A stretch of DNA of 64,000 nt from an uncultured Sutterella sp. (GTDB lineage Bacteria > Pseudomonadota > Gammaproteobacteria > Burkholderiales > Burkholderiaceae_F): contig UQUS01000002.1 in the NCBI GenBank assembly GCA_900544335.1, positions 16,952 to 80,951 of the forward strand, read 5' to 3'. The position numbers and the translations under genes were made by a program. The notes under the pieces were generated by a model that saw only the letters and a program-made list of their open reading frames with translations, searched no databases and was not told the origin of the DNA. Within the stretch, counting starts at the first letter, position 1, and every line of letters starts with the position of its first letter. This document shows, in pieces, positions 52,041 through 61,263 of this stretch.

Positions 52041-52814
52041 ATGCGCGTTTTCATCACCGGAGCATCAAGCGGAATCGGAGCCGCCTTAAGTCGGGCTTTT
52101 GCCGCCCGCGGCGACACACTCGGTCTTGTGGCGCGTAACCCCGATAAATTGGCCTCCTTTGTCAAAACGCTGCCTTTTGCCGAAAAGCACGTCCCTTATG
52201 CGGTCGATGTGACCGACAGAACGGACCTTTTAGCGGCGGCTCGGGATTTTGAGGCCAAGGGCGAGACCGATATCGTCATTGCCTGCGCCGGAATTTCCAT
52301 CGGAGTGAAAACCGAATACTTCGAAGACCTGGACGTTTTGGAGCGCATCTACAAAACCAATGTCTTCGCCATGGCCTCGACCTTTCACGGCTTTATCGCG
52401 CCGATGAAGTCGCGCGGTCGGGGACAATTTGTCGGCATCGGGTCGGTCGCAGGCATTCGGGGCCTTCCCGGAAGCGAGGCCTACTGCTCGAGTAAAGCCG
52501 CCGTCATCAGTTACCTAGAAAGCCTTCGTAACGACGTACGCCCTTACGGCATCTCGGTGACAACGCTCTCACCGGGCTTTGTCAAAACACCGCTTACGGC
52601 GAAAAATCCTTACAAGATGCCGTTTTTGTTAGAACCCGATGCGTTTGCACGCGTTGCCATCTGCGCAATCGATGCGAAGACAAGTTACAAGACCATTCCC
52701 TGGCAGATGGGGGTTCTAGCTAAACTGATGCGCATTCTGCCGAACGGACTTTTCGATGCCTGTGTCGCGCATAGAAAACAAAAACCGCGCGACAAAGACC
52801 TTCATCCGAATTAA
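52041..52814 (+). CDS. SDR family oxidoreductase
   Basis: 257 residues. NAD(P) loop TGASSGIG (about 6-13), active-site Tyr/Lys YCSSKAAVISYLE after IGSVAG. Substrate unknown; the Burkholderiales argS-spor-dsbA-SDR order is conserved. GGGAGACA ribosome site. Converges with rsmI (4-base overlap). Confidence 0.88.
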   Translation: MRVFITGASSGIGAALSRAFAARGDTLGLVARNPDKLASFVKTLPFAEKHVPYAVDVTDRTDLLAAARDFEAKGETDIVIACAGISIGVKTEYFEDLDVLERIYKTNVFAMASTFHGFIAPMKSRGRGQFVGIGSVAGIRGLPGSEAYCSSKAAVISYLESLRNDVRPYGISVTTLSPGFVKTPLTAKNPYKMPFLLEPDAFARVAICAIDAKTSYKTIPWQMGVLAKLMRILPNGLFDACVAHRKQKPRDKDLHPN

Positions 52815-53731
52815 TCGGCTCGGTGTGCGGTTTTCTCGTTTAAAAGAATCGTGTAAAGCACGTCGCGCTTGACGCCTGAAACTTTGGCGGCAAGCGCTGC
52901 AGCACGACTCACGGGAAGCTCGGTCGCCAAGGCTCTTGCCCACCGCAGCGTTTGCTCATCGGGCGCATCGGTACTGCGAGCGAGCTTTTCGTCGACAAGG
53001 ACGGCGTACTCGCCTTTGGGTTCATGGCTCTTAGCCCACGATGCGAGTTCTTCGGAATCCATCGTATAAAACGATTCAAAGCGCTTGGTGATTTCCCTCG
53101 CAATGACAACACGGCGACCGGCTTGAAGTTTTTCTGCGAGCGCCATTAAAAGCTCACGAATGCGGTGCGGTGCTTCGTACAAAACAAATGCCTCGCCGCG
53201 CCGGCATAGGTCGGTCAGTACTGCGTCCCTTGCCTTCTTATTGGGCTCGATAAACCCGGCAAAGGTAAAGCGATACGCATTGAGCCCGGCCGCACTCATG
53301 GCCGTAATACAGGCACTGGCCCCGGGGACGGGAACAACACGAAAGCCCGCATCGCGGACGCTTTGAACAACGCGCGCGCCCGGATCGCTGACAGCCGGTG
53401 TTCCGGCATCGGTAACCAGAGCCACGCGCTCTCCGGCCTTTAAGCGCTCGATGAGTTTTTGACCTCCGGCGCGTTCATTGTGTTCGTGAACGGAGACAGA
53501 CGGCGTGCTAATCGCATATCGATCAAGCAATTTTCGCGTTTCTCGCGTATCCTCACAGGCAATCGTGTCACAAAGAGACAGTATCCAGAGGGCACGCAAC
53601 GTGATGTCGGCCGCATTTCCGATGGGAAGTCCTACAATATAAAGCGTTGCGCTCGGGAAAGTCTGTTCGGTTAGGCCCGCTGCCCGCATCAGTGCACTAT
53701 TTTGTAAACCATTCATATTTTCGGATTGCAT
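52811..53731 (-). CDS. rsmI: 16S rRNA (cytidine1402-2'-O)-methyltransferase
   Basis: 306 residues from the ATG at 53731. Tetrapyrrole methylase fold: LYIVGLPIGNAADITLRAL, CEDTRETRKLLDRY, VTDAGTPAVSDPG and the VPVPGASACITAMSAAG loop. Start uncertain: in-frame ATGs at 53716 and 53689 give shorter products, and none has a strong ribosome site. Divergent from and almost touching the LpoA-like gene. Confidence 0.94.
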   Translation of the reverse strand: MQSENMNGLQNSALMRAAGLTEQTFPSATLYIVGLPIGNAADITLRALWILSLCDTIACEDTRETRKLLDRYAISTPSVSVHEHNERAGGQKLIERLKAGERVALVTDAGTPAVSDPGARVVQSVRDAGFRVVPVPGASACITAMSAAGLNAYRFTFAGFIEPNKKARDAVLTDLCRRGEAFVLYEAPHRIRELLMALAEKLQAGRRVVIAREITKRFESFYTMDSEELASWAKSHEPKGEYAVLVDEKLARSTDAPDEQTLRWARALATELPVSRAAALAAKVSGVKRDVLYTILLNEKTAHRAD

Positions 53732-53732
53732 C

Positions 53733-55409
53733 GTGAAGCACCCCTTGTTTGCCGGTCTTCTTTTCCCGCTGATGGCAACCGTCTGCGCCAGTGTTTTCGC
53801 CCAAACGCCTCCGACCCCTGCGCCGGAAACGGCCAAGCAAGCCTCGGTCGACGACGAAGGAACACCCGCTAAAGCCGAACCCGTTAAGTTGGCCTTCATT
53901 CTTCCGAGAAAAAAGTCGCGTTTTGATGCCGTCACACAGTATGCCTTAGACGGCGTCTTGGCCGCCAATTATGCCTCGCCCAATCCGGCTCATGTGCTTT
54001 TAATTCGTCCCGGGGCCGATGACAACGTTGCCAATCAACTGAAAGCTGCTGCCAATGCCGGTGCCTTAGCCGCCATCGGACCGCTCGATCGAAACGCTAT
54101 CGAGCAAATCGCCAAAATGGACTATCTGCCGCTTCCCGTTGTCACGCTCAATCAAGTTGAGTTGGATACGGCCATTCCGCTCACGCCCGAAGAAATTCAA
54201 GCGCGCCAAATGCAAGAAGAAGCCCGACGGATTGCGGATGCAGCAGCCCGAGAGCTCAATGCCACAACCCTCGCGCAGCAAGAAGCCCTTTCGGAAGGAA
54301 ATCCGGCGTTAGAAGGAGCTCTTAACCCCGAATCGAGCGGCTCCATTGCCTCTGACCTTAAGGTTCCCGGCCTTGTTTTAGCTAAAGACATTGCTCCGGA
54401 AAACGTGCGCTACGAGCCGCGTCTTTTCCCGCGCGGTCTTTTGATGACAGGTCTGTCGCTTGAGGCCGATGCAGCCTACGTAGCCGACCTGGGGATCCAG
54501 GCGTTACCGCGCTTGACGGAAACAGGCGAGCGCCCCAAAGTGCTGGTTCTTGACCAAAACAAACCGCTGCAAAAACGCATCTCGGCGGCGTTTTGCCAAA
54601 AGCTGACGGAATTAGGGTTTGCTCCGGATCGCCTGACCATTGATTTAAAAGACCTGCAACGCATCACGCAATTTTTCGAACTGGTCGTCGAAGATGATGA
54701 CCCGGAAATCGAACCGGAAGAGCCGATCGATCAAGAGGTCGACCCCTTGGGTTGGCGTCAGCAGCAGTTGCGTCAAACGCGTGAATCGGCTGAACGCCGC
54801 GCACAAGCCGCCCTTGCCGAACCGCCCTACTACGCCGTCTTTATGGCCCTCGATGCTTCCACGGCCTCACAGATTCGTCCGCGCCTGCCGCTTCGCACGC
54901 GTCTTTGGGGCACCTCGCTCCTTTACCCTGGCAATCCCGAAACCGACTCTTCGGCCAAGGCCTTAACGTACGACTTAAAACAAGTCGGATTCGTGGATTC
55001 TCCGTTTATTCTGACCTACAACGACGAAGCGTTTGAAGCGACCTACCACGTGCCGCCTCCGGCCGGTCTGGTTGCCAAGCAACTCTTTGCGCTCGGCGTC
55101 GATGCCTTGAGCATTGCTAACAGCATTGCGCGCGGACAGACCGCAGGTGAACTCGCTGGGTTCACCGGGTCACTGAGTTTTAACTTAGATCTTTCGCCCG
55201 TTGTGACGCGTCACGGGGCCTGTGCCATGATTGCCAACGGCTCGATTCGTATGCTCTCGCCCGAAGAGCTCATTGACTTTCACGTTATCGATCCGGTCTC
55301 GCGCCTTGCAAAACCGAAAGCCAAGGTCAAAAAGCCTGCTCCCCAAGCGCCCGCACAAGACGCCCCCGAACAGACGGAAAAAGCCGCGGATACACCAGCC
55401 GCCCCGTAA
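53733..55409 (+). CDS. LpoA/LppC-like penicillin-binding-protein activator
   Basis: 558 residues beginning at a GTG at 53733. Signal peptide MKHPLFAGLLFPLMATVCAS ends near VFA-Q and lacks a canonical lipobox, although LpoA is a lipoprotein. Periplasmic-binding-like fold (KLAFILPRKKSRF, AIGPLDRNAIEQIA, TLNQVEL). The rsmI|lpoA divergent pair is conserved in proteobacteria. C-terminal Lys/Pro/Ala tail. Probably stimulates class A PBPs (inference from context). Confidence 0.8.
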   Translation: MKHPLFAGLLFPLMATVCASVFAQTPPTPAPETAKQASVDDEGTPAKAEPVKLAFILPRKKSRFDAVTQYALDGVLAANYASPNPAHVLLIRPGADDNVANQLKAAANAGALAAIGPLDRNAIEQIAKMDYLPLPVVTLNQVELDTAIPLTPEEIQARQMQEEARRIADAAARELNATTLAQQEALSEGNPALEGALNPESSGSIASDLKVPGLVLAKDIAPENVRYEPRLFPRGLLMTGLSLEADAAYVADLGIQALPRLTETGERPKVLVLDQNKPLQKRISAAFCQKLTELGFAPDRLTIDLKDLQRITQFFELVVEDDDPEIEPEEPIDQEVDPLGWRQQQLRQTRESAERRAQAALAEPPYYAVFMALDASTASQIRPRLPLRTRLWGTSLLYPGNPETDSSAKALTYDLKQVGFVDSPFILTYNDEAFEATYHVPPPAGLVAKQLFALGVDALSIANSIARGQTAGELAGFTGSLSFNLDLSPVVTRHGACAMIANGSIRMLSPEELIDFHVIDPVSRLAKPKAKVKKPAPQAPAQDAPEQTEKAADTPAAP

Positions 55410-55411
55410 CT

Positions 55412-57274
55412 ATGCCGGTACTGACGCTTTCGGAAGCCCAGTTAAGTTGGGGCGATTTGCCTGTTTTAGATAAGGCTGATTTTTCGCTGCAAGAAGGCGA
55501 GAGAGTCGGCCTGATCGGACGTAACGGTACGGGGAAAACTTCCTTACTGAAGGTCCTCTCTCGCCTGGTTCCCTTAGACGAAGGCGAACTCAGAATCGTC
55601 ACCGGCACTCGGTGCATCCTGGTTGAACAAGAACCGATATTGCCTACGGCACCGACCCTTCTTGAAAGCCTTTACCTGCGAGCTGGCTCTCTTTTTAAAG
55701 GCGATGAGCCGACGCTTTTTTCCGAAAAGGCGCTTTTAAACGCGTACATGGATAAGTTCGGCGTCGACGGTGCAGTGCACCCCGAAAGCGCCTCGGGCGG
55801 CGAGAAAAAGCGTGCCGCCTTAGCGCTTGCCTTTGCACTCAAACCCGATTTACTGCTTCTTGACGAGCCGACCAATCACCTTGACATCGAAACCATCGGC
55901 GTTCTCGAAACTTTAGTGCAAGAGGAATTTCGCGGGGCTCGCTCTTTGGTTGTTGTCACGCACGACCGCGCCTTTTTAGATGCCGTCGCCACACGTATCG
56001 CAGAACTCGATCGCGGAATGCTCCGTTCCTACGAGGGAAACTTTCAAGCCTACGAGAAGACCAAAGAAACGGAACTATATGCTGAGGCATTGCAACGCAG
56101 ACGGTTTGACAAGTTTTGGGCCCAAGAAGAAGTTTGGATTCGCAAGGGAATCGAAGCCCGGCGCACCCGTAACGAGGGACGCGTGCGGCGCTTAGAGCAA
56201 TTACGGCGGGAACGGGAAGCCAGGCGCGATGCGCTTTCAAGCGTGCGGCTAAGTCTCGATGCCGGGGAAAGAAGCGGAAAAGTTGTCATCGAAACCAAGG
56301 CACTTCTCAAATCGTTCGACGGTCGCCCGATTGTCAAGTCGCTGGATTTGCGCGTCATGCGCGGCGACAAACTCGGCCTTCTCGGGAAAAACGGAACCGG
56401 AAAAACCACGCTCATCAAACTAATCCTCGGAAAACTTCAGGCCGATAGCGGTACGGTCAAATTGGGAACGAATCTTTCCGTGGCCTATTTCGATCAGTTG
56501 CGGGAGCAATTGGATTTAAATCAGACCGTGGCGCAAACCATTTCCCCGGGTAGTGACTGGGTGGAAATTGCCGGTGTGAAAAAACATATCATGAGTTATC
56601 TCAATGATTTTCTCTTTTCCCCGCAAAAAGCCAACGTTCGCATCTCAACGCTTTCGGGCGGCGAGCGAAATCGCCTGTTGCTTGCGCGCCTGTTTGCCCT
56701 GCCGGCCAATCTTCTGGTCTTAGACGAGCCGACAAACGATTTGGATATCGACACATTAGAACTTTTGGAACAAACCCTGGCCGACTACACCGGGACCGTT
56801 CTTCTTGTCAGCCACGACAGGCGCTTTTTGGATAATGTCGTCACGCAAACGTTGGCTCCGACACACTACGACAATCCCGACGGCACGTGGCGCGAGTACG
56901 TCGGCGGTTACGAGGATTGGGTTCGGGCTACGAAATCCGAGCGTCTTGTTGCGACCAAGCCCCCGAAAGAAGCGCCCCCTGTCAAGCCCAAACGCGTGCG
57001 CAACACGGCAACGCAACGCGTGCGCTTAAGTTACAAGGAAGCTCAGGAACTAGCGTCTCTTCCGGCGCATATCGAAGCGCTTGAGGCCGAACAAGCTAAC
57101 TTAACTGCCAAACTGTCCGATCCAGAGTACCACAAAAGGCCCCTAGACGAAATCAAACGCGACAAGGAGCGCATGGATGAACTCCCTTCTTTGGTCGACA
57201 AAGCCTACGAGCGCTGGGAAGCGTTGACGCAAAAAGACGAACTTTCCAAGGGGCTTAGTCCCGGAGCGTCTTAG
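55412..57274 (+). CDS. uup: ABC-F ATPase Uup
   Basis: 620 residues with two ABC modules: Walker A GRNGTGKTSLL and GKNGTGKTTLI, signatures SGGEKKRAALA and SGGERNRLLLA, Walker B LLLLDEPTNHLD and LVLDEPTNDLD. C-terminal coiled coil 560-620. Acts at the ribosome and in tandem-repeat stability in homologues. Two bases after the LpoA-like gene. Confidence 0.94.
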   Translation: MPVLTLSEAQLSWGDLPVLDKADFSLQEGERVGLIGRNGTGKTSLLKVLSRLVPLDEGELRIVTGTRCILVEQEPILPTAPTLLESLYLRAGSLFKGDEPTLFSEKALLNAYMDKFGVDGAVHPESASGGEKKRAALALAFALKPDLLLLDEPTNHLDIETIGVLETLVQEEFRGARSLVVVTHDRAFLDAVATRIAELDRGMLRSYEGNFQAYEKTKETELYAEALQRRRFDKFWAQEEVWIRKGIEARRTRNEGRVRRLEQLRREREARRDALSSVRLSLDAGERSGKVVIETKALLKSFDGRPIVKSLDLRVMRGDKLGLLGKNGTGKTTLIKLILGKLQADSGTVKLGTNLSVAYFDQLREQLDLNQTVAQTISPGSDWVEIAGVKKHIMSYLNDFLFSPQKANVRISTLSGGERNRLLLARLFALPANLLVLDEPTNDLDIDTLELLEQTLADYTGTVLLVSHDRRFLDNVVTQTLAPTHYDNPDGTWREYVGGYEDWVRATKSERLVATKPPKEAPPVKPKRVRNTATQRVRLSYKEAQELASLPAHIEALEAEQANLTAKLSDPEYHKRPLDEIKRDKERMDELPSLVDKAYERWEALTQKDELSKGLSPGAS

Positions 57275-57302
57275 AATTCTCGGCAAATCCCTCTTTTTTT
57301 CT

Positions 57303-58748
57303 ATGCCGTCTTTTTTTTCGAGCACACTGCCGAGCACCGAAGCCCTCATGGATAGGCTCCGTTGTGCAAACCGTTTCGAGCGCAGCGAACAAGTTCTCCT
57401 TGTGACGCTGCTTTCCGTGCCGGCCATCATTGCGCAGCTCGCTTCGGTTCTCATGCACTACATCGACATGGCCATGCTCGGACATTTAGGTTCACAAGAG
57501 GCCGCGGGCGTCGGACTTGTCTCCACAACCATCTGGATGTTCTGGGGCATCGGAAGCGCCGGAGTTACGGGTTTTCACGTTCTGGCAGGTCAAGCCATCG
57601 GAGCGCGCGATGACAAGACCGTCCAATCTCTGATGCGCCAGTCTTTAACCGTGACGTTTCTGTGGGGGACGGCGCTTGCTGCCGTCGGCCTTGCCATTGC
57701 CTCCGATCTTCCGACCTGGCTCGGGGCACGCGATCCGGTGGCCGGATTTGCCTCGGAGTATTTTTTCATTGTGATTGCCTCCTGGCCTCTTGTGATGGTC
57801 AATTTCCTAGAAACCGGCATGCTGCGCGTGAGCGGCAATATGAAAATACCGAGCCTACTCGGAGTCGCGATGTGCGTGCTCGATGTGGTCTTTAATGCGC
57901 TTTTTATTTTCCCGTCGCGCACCGTCTCGGTGCTCGGAATGGACTTAGCTGTCCCGGGTCTTAATCTCGGAGTTCGGGGCGCAGCCTGGGCCACGGTTTT
58001 AGCCACGGCGCTTGTGATGCTGGCGTCCTGCTGGTTTGCCTGCGTCAAATCCGATCACCTTTCGATTCTCAAACGACAAGGCTCTTTTGTCCCGCTTCTA
58101 GCGGACCTGATGCGCTCTTTGAGAATCGGCGTGCCCGTGAGTGCCCAGCGCATCATGATGAGCGGCGCCCAAATTGTCTCGACCATCATCGTGGCTCCGT
58201 TAGGAACCGTAGCCTTGGTCGCACACTCCTTTGCCATTACCGCCGAAAGTCTTTGCTACATGCCCGGGTACGGCATCCGAGAGGCGGCGACGACCTTAAC
58301 GGCACAAACCGTCGGCTCGGGACAGGCTGCTCGCGCCCGCGAAGTCGGGGGTGTGACCATTGCCGTCGGCATGGCCGTGATGACCCTCATGGGGGTCGTG
58401 ATGTTTGTCGCCGCCGAGCCGATTATCGCCACGATGACGCCCGACTCGGAAATCGTCAAGCTCGGCGCAACGGTTTTGCGCATCGAGGCCTTTGCCGAAC
58501 CGATGTTTGCCGCCTCCATTGTCGCCTACGGCTGTTTCCTCGGGTCGGCCGACACCCTGGTCCCGAGTGCCATGAACCTGGCGAGCATGTGGATTGTGCG
58601 ACTACCGCTAGCCTTCTGGTTGGCCCAATCCATGGGGCTGGTCGGCGTTTGGATTGCCATGTGTTTGGAACTCTTTTTCCGCGGGGCGATTTTCCTCGTG
58701 CGTTTTTACAGGGGATCTTGGCTTCCGGCCCGTTCAAAATCCGTATGA
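57303..58748 (+). CDS. MATE family efflux transporter
   Basis: 481 residues, 12 helices in two MatE halves (LSVPAIIAQLASVLMHYIDM, GAQIVSTIIVAPLGTVALVA). Probable sodium- or proton-driven exporter of cationic compounds; substrate unknown. Starts 28 bases after uup. Confidence 0.88.
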   Translation: MPSFFSSTLPSTEALMDRLRCANRFERSEQVLLVTLLSVPAIIAQLASVLMHYIDMAMLGHLGSQEAAGVGLVSTTIWMFWGIGSAGVTGFHVLAGQAIGARDDKTVQSLMRQSLTVTFLWGTALAAVGLAIASDLPTWLGARDPVAGFASEYFFIVIASWPLVMVNFLETGMLRVSGNMKIPSLLGVAMCVLDVVFNALFIFPSRTVSVLGMDLAVPGLNLGVRGAAWATVLATALVMLASCWFACVKSDHLSILKRQGSFVPLLADLMRSLRIGVPVSAQRIMMSGAQIVSTIIVAPLGTVALVAHSFAITAESLCYMPGYGIREAATTLTAQTVGSGQAARAREVGGVTIAVGMAVMTLMGVVMFVAAEPIIATMTPDSEIVKLGATVLRIEAFAEPMFAASIVAYGCFLGSADTLVPSAMNLASMWIVRLPLAFWLAQSMGLVGVWIAMCLELFFRGAIFLVRFYRGSWLPARSKSV

Positions 58749-58779
58749 TTGCGTTATTCGGACTGAAAACGCATCAGCC

Positions 58780-60015
58780 ATGATTCTCCGACCCAAATCC
58801 GGTTTTGTTTTTGCCTGCGTTTTCCTAGACGCCCTGGGCATCGGGCTGATTATTCCTGTCTTACCGCGCCTAATCGGAACCCTCTCGACCTCGCAGGATA
58901 TGCAGACGTGGTGGTATGGGGCCATCATGGTAAGTTACGGGCTTATGCAGTTTTTAAGCTCGCCTCTACTGGGGGCCCTCTCGGATAAACTCGGCAGACG
59001 TCCCGTGCTTTTGGTCGGCATCCTCGGTCTAGGTCTGACATTTGCCGTTCCGGCCTTTTTCGCCTCCTTGCCCCTTATTCTTGCAAGTCGCATCGTCGGG
59101 GGCGCCTTATCGGCCAATACCGTTGTTGCTCAAGCCTACATTTCCGACATCACGTCCGGTAAAGAGCGCGCCGCCATGTTTGGTCGTCTCGGTGCGGTTT
59201 TCGGCATCGGATTGATTGTGGGACCGGCCATCGGAGGTCTTGCCGGACAAACCGACCCGGCATTTCCGTTCGTGCTGGCCAGTGCCCTGGCGTTACTCAA
59301 TTTCCTGTACGGAGCACTGTTTCTCCCCGAATCACTTCCGACCGACAAAAAGACGCCGGCGTCGTTTACCACGTTAAATGCCTTCCTTACGCTCCCACGC
59401 CTACTCAAAAAAGAAGAAAGTCGTCCGTTTTTCCTTGTCTTCGGTTTAACTGCCCTCGCCAATAGCCTTTTGCAGTGCACCTGGGCGCTTTATACGGAAT
59501 TTCGCTACGGCTTTACACCGCTTTTAATCGGGTTGTCGATTTTTGCCCTCGGCGCGTCGATGTCCTTTATTCAGGGTTTTGCCCTCAAACCGCTTTTAAC
59601 CCATTACAAAGCTTCACACATCATCGTTGTGTCCTTGTGGGCCAGCTCTTTGTGCTTGGTGGGCATTGCACTCTCGCCGGTCGGTCTTTTTGCCGTCTTC
59701 TTTTGCTGTGCGTATTCAATCGGCGGAACGGTCGGCCCCATTCTCACAAGTGCCATCAGTCGCACGACATCAGCCGATGACCAAGGGAAAAACATCGGGG
59801 CCCTCAATTCTTTAGGAGCTTTGATGGGAGCCGTGGCTCCGGCAATCGGGACGCCACTTCTGACGGTTGTCATCGGTCACCCGAGCGGACCGGTCGCCGG
59901 GCTTCCGTACTTTACCTGCGCGCTTCTGGTGCTCGCTGCCTTGTGCGTGTTTCGCAAAAAGGCGTCATCCATCACAGACCAAATCCGCGACTCGGACTTA
60001 ACGCAAACTCCGTAG
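58780..60015 (+). CDS. TetA-like MFS drug/H+ antiporter
   Basis: 411 residues from the ATG at 58780. DHA1 motif A SDKLGRRPVLL in the loop 2-3, LDALGIGLIIPVLPRL in helix 1, and GRLGAVFGIGLIVGPAIGG (motif C) place it with the TCR/Tet family. Not necessarily a resistance gene; many chromosomal relatives have no known substrate. A 31-base gap to the MATE gene suggests cotranscription. Confidence 0.83.
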   Translation: MILRPKSGFVFACVFLDALGIGLIIPVLPRLIGTLSTSQDMQTWWYGAIMVSYGLMQFLSSPLLGALSDKLGRRPVLLVGILGLGLTFAVPAFFASLPLILASRIVGGALSANTVVAQAYISDITSGKERAAMFGRLGAVFGIGLIVGPAIGGLAGQTDPAFPFVLASALALLNFLYGALFLPESLPTDKKTPASFTTLNAFLTLPRLLKKEESRPFFLVFGLTALANSLLQCTWALYTEFRYGFTPLLIGLSIFALGASMSFIQGFALKPLLTHYKASHIIVVSLWASSLCLVGIALSPVGLFAVFFCCAYSIGGTVGPILTSAISRTTSADDQGKNIGALNSLGALMGAVAPAIGTPLLTVVIGHPSGPVAGLPYFTCALLVLAALCVFRKKASSITDQIRDSDLTQTP

Positions 60016-60388
60016 TGCGCCGGGCTTTTCATTCTTGGGCGTGAAAACACCGATTTTTTCGTTGCCCCTCCGAAGGTCGCTCCAGCACCGATTTCCGATG
60101 ACAACAACCCTATTCGAGCGAATTTAAAGAGACGATTCTTGAGCGCGTCTTGTCCGGATTCCGTAGGGTTTTGCATCAAGAGAGCAGCGTTAGCGGAAAA
60201 CTGTTTTGACAATTAATGCGCTCCGTGATTAAATCCGACTAGCGAAAAGGGATTGCTCTCGCCAAAGCCCGCGTGGGTCGTCGGACTCAAAAAGCTGGTG
60301 GCTTTGGGCGCTCTGCTCTCCGGGCCCGCAAAAAAGGCATCAGCCACGCTGCCGTCTGTTGCTATCGCTCTCCAAAGGACAAAACCCA
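60016..60388 (+). other. Intergenic region with Fic promoter and leader
   Basis: 373 bases without a gene. A consensus-like sigma70 promoter lies at 60206-60234, then a leader of about 150 bases with the inverted repeat CCAAAGCC (60262-60269) and GGCTTTGG (60300-60307). The first half holds nothing clear. Confidence 0.5.
60206..60234 (+). promoter_or_regulatory. Sigma70 promoter of the Fic-like gene
   Basis: TTGACA at 60206-60211, 17-base spacer, TTAAAT at 60229-60234, about 155 bases before the start codon. Confidence 0.75.
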
Positions 60389-61177
60389 ATGACTTCCCCT
60401 ATTTCCGTCGATGCGATGAAGGCTCACCTCGGTGGAATTTATTGGACCCTCGGTAAGTCGCCGCTGGCGATTCCTTACTTTGGCAACGCCTTTAAAAGCG
60501 CCATGGTCTTTAAAAAGAATCTTGCCGAAATCACATGGAACTGCATGAGAACGCTGGAGAACAATCCAACCTCGCTGCCGCAGACCCGCACCATCCTGGC
60601 CGGTCAGTCCGTGGGGGGCATCAGTGTCTTTGACTTGCTGCAAGTGAAAAACTACGGTGACGCCTCAAAACTACTCACGGAAAAGGTACGCTCCAGTACT
60701 TTTGCGTTAGATAAAGCGACCGCCTGCGCGATTCATAACCTGTCTGCCCGGGAAGACACCCTTGTTTGGGGATTGTTTCGTACCGGCAACATTTCCATTG
60801 AGGGAGTGAAATACAAGCCGCCGGAAGCCTCTGCTCTGGGCACGCTCGCTCAGGACGGTCTCGGCTGGCTCAATACCGCCGTTGCGAATCCCAAGGAACG
60901 CGCTATTGCGACTTTCCTCTTTATGTCACGTTCACAGTTCTTTTATGACGCCAACAAACGCACGGCGTCTCTCATGATGAACGGCGTGCTGATGAGTAAC
61001 GGCTATCTGCCGATTGTCGTATTGAACAAACAGTCGAAACGGTTCCACTCCGAATTGAAAGCGTTTTACGAAACAGGAAATGCCGACGGCATGTTTGCTT
61101 TCTTCGCAACCCACGTCACCGGTCTTTATAGCGACCTCCCTAAAGACGAACTGAAACCCGATCCGTTTGCTCCTTAA
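60389..61177 (+). CDS. Fic/DOC-fold protein with altered catalytic motif
   Basis: 262 residues from ATG at 60389 (AAGGA upstream). The Fic core is recognisable: ISIEGVKYKPP (flap) and FFYDANKRTASLMMNG. The motif normally reading HxFxxGN(K/G)R appears as QFFYDANKR: residue 183 is Gln in place of the catalytic His, while Asn189 and Arg191 remain. So AMP transfer by the usual mechanism is doubtful. No antitoxin-like partner adjacent. Possible pseudoenzyme or a different activity. Confidence 0.82.
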   Translation: MTSPISVDAMKAHLGGIYWTLGKSPLAIPYFGNAFKSAMVFKKNLAEITWNCMRTLENNPTSLPQTRTILAGQSVGGISVFDLLQVKNYGDASKLLTEKVRSSTFALDKATACAIHNLSAREDTLVWGLFRTGNISIEGVKYKPPEASALGTLAQDGLGWLNTAVANPKERAIATFLFMSRSQFFYDANKRTASLMMNGVLMSNGYLPIVVLNKQSKRFHSELKAFYETGNADGMFAFFATHVTGLYSDLPKDELKPDPFAP

Positions 61178-61263
61178 GGCGTTTTGAAAAAGGCTCTTCG
61201 TGCGCGTTCCCGACAAGCGTGCTAGGCTAACGTCGACAAACTTTTTCGATTAGGTTCATTGCG

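Noticed and set aside
58780..60015. Acquired tetracycline-resistance gene
   Set aside because: Similarity is only to the wider Tet/DHA1 family, composition matches neighbours, and there is no tetR or mobile context.
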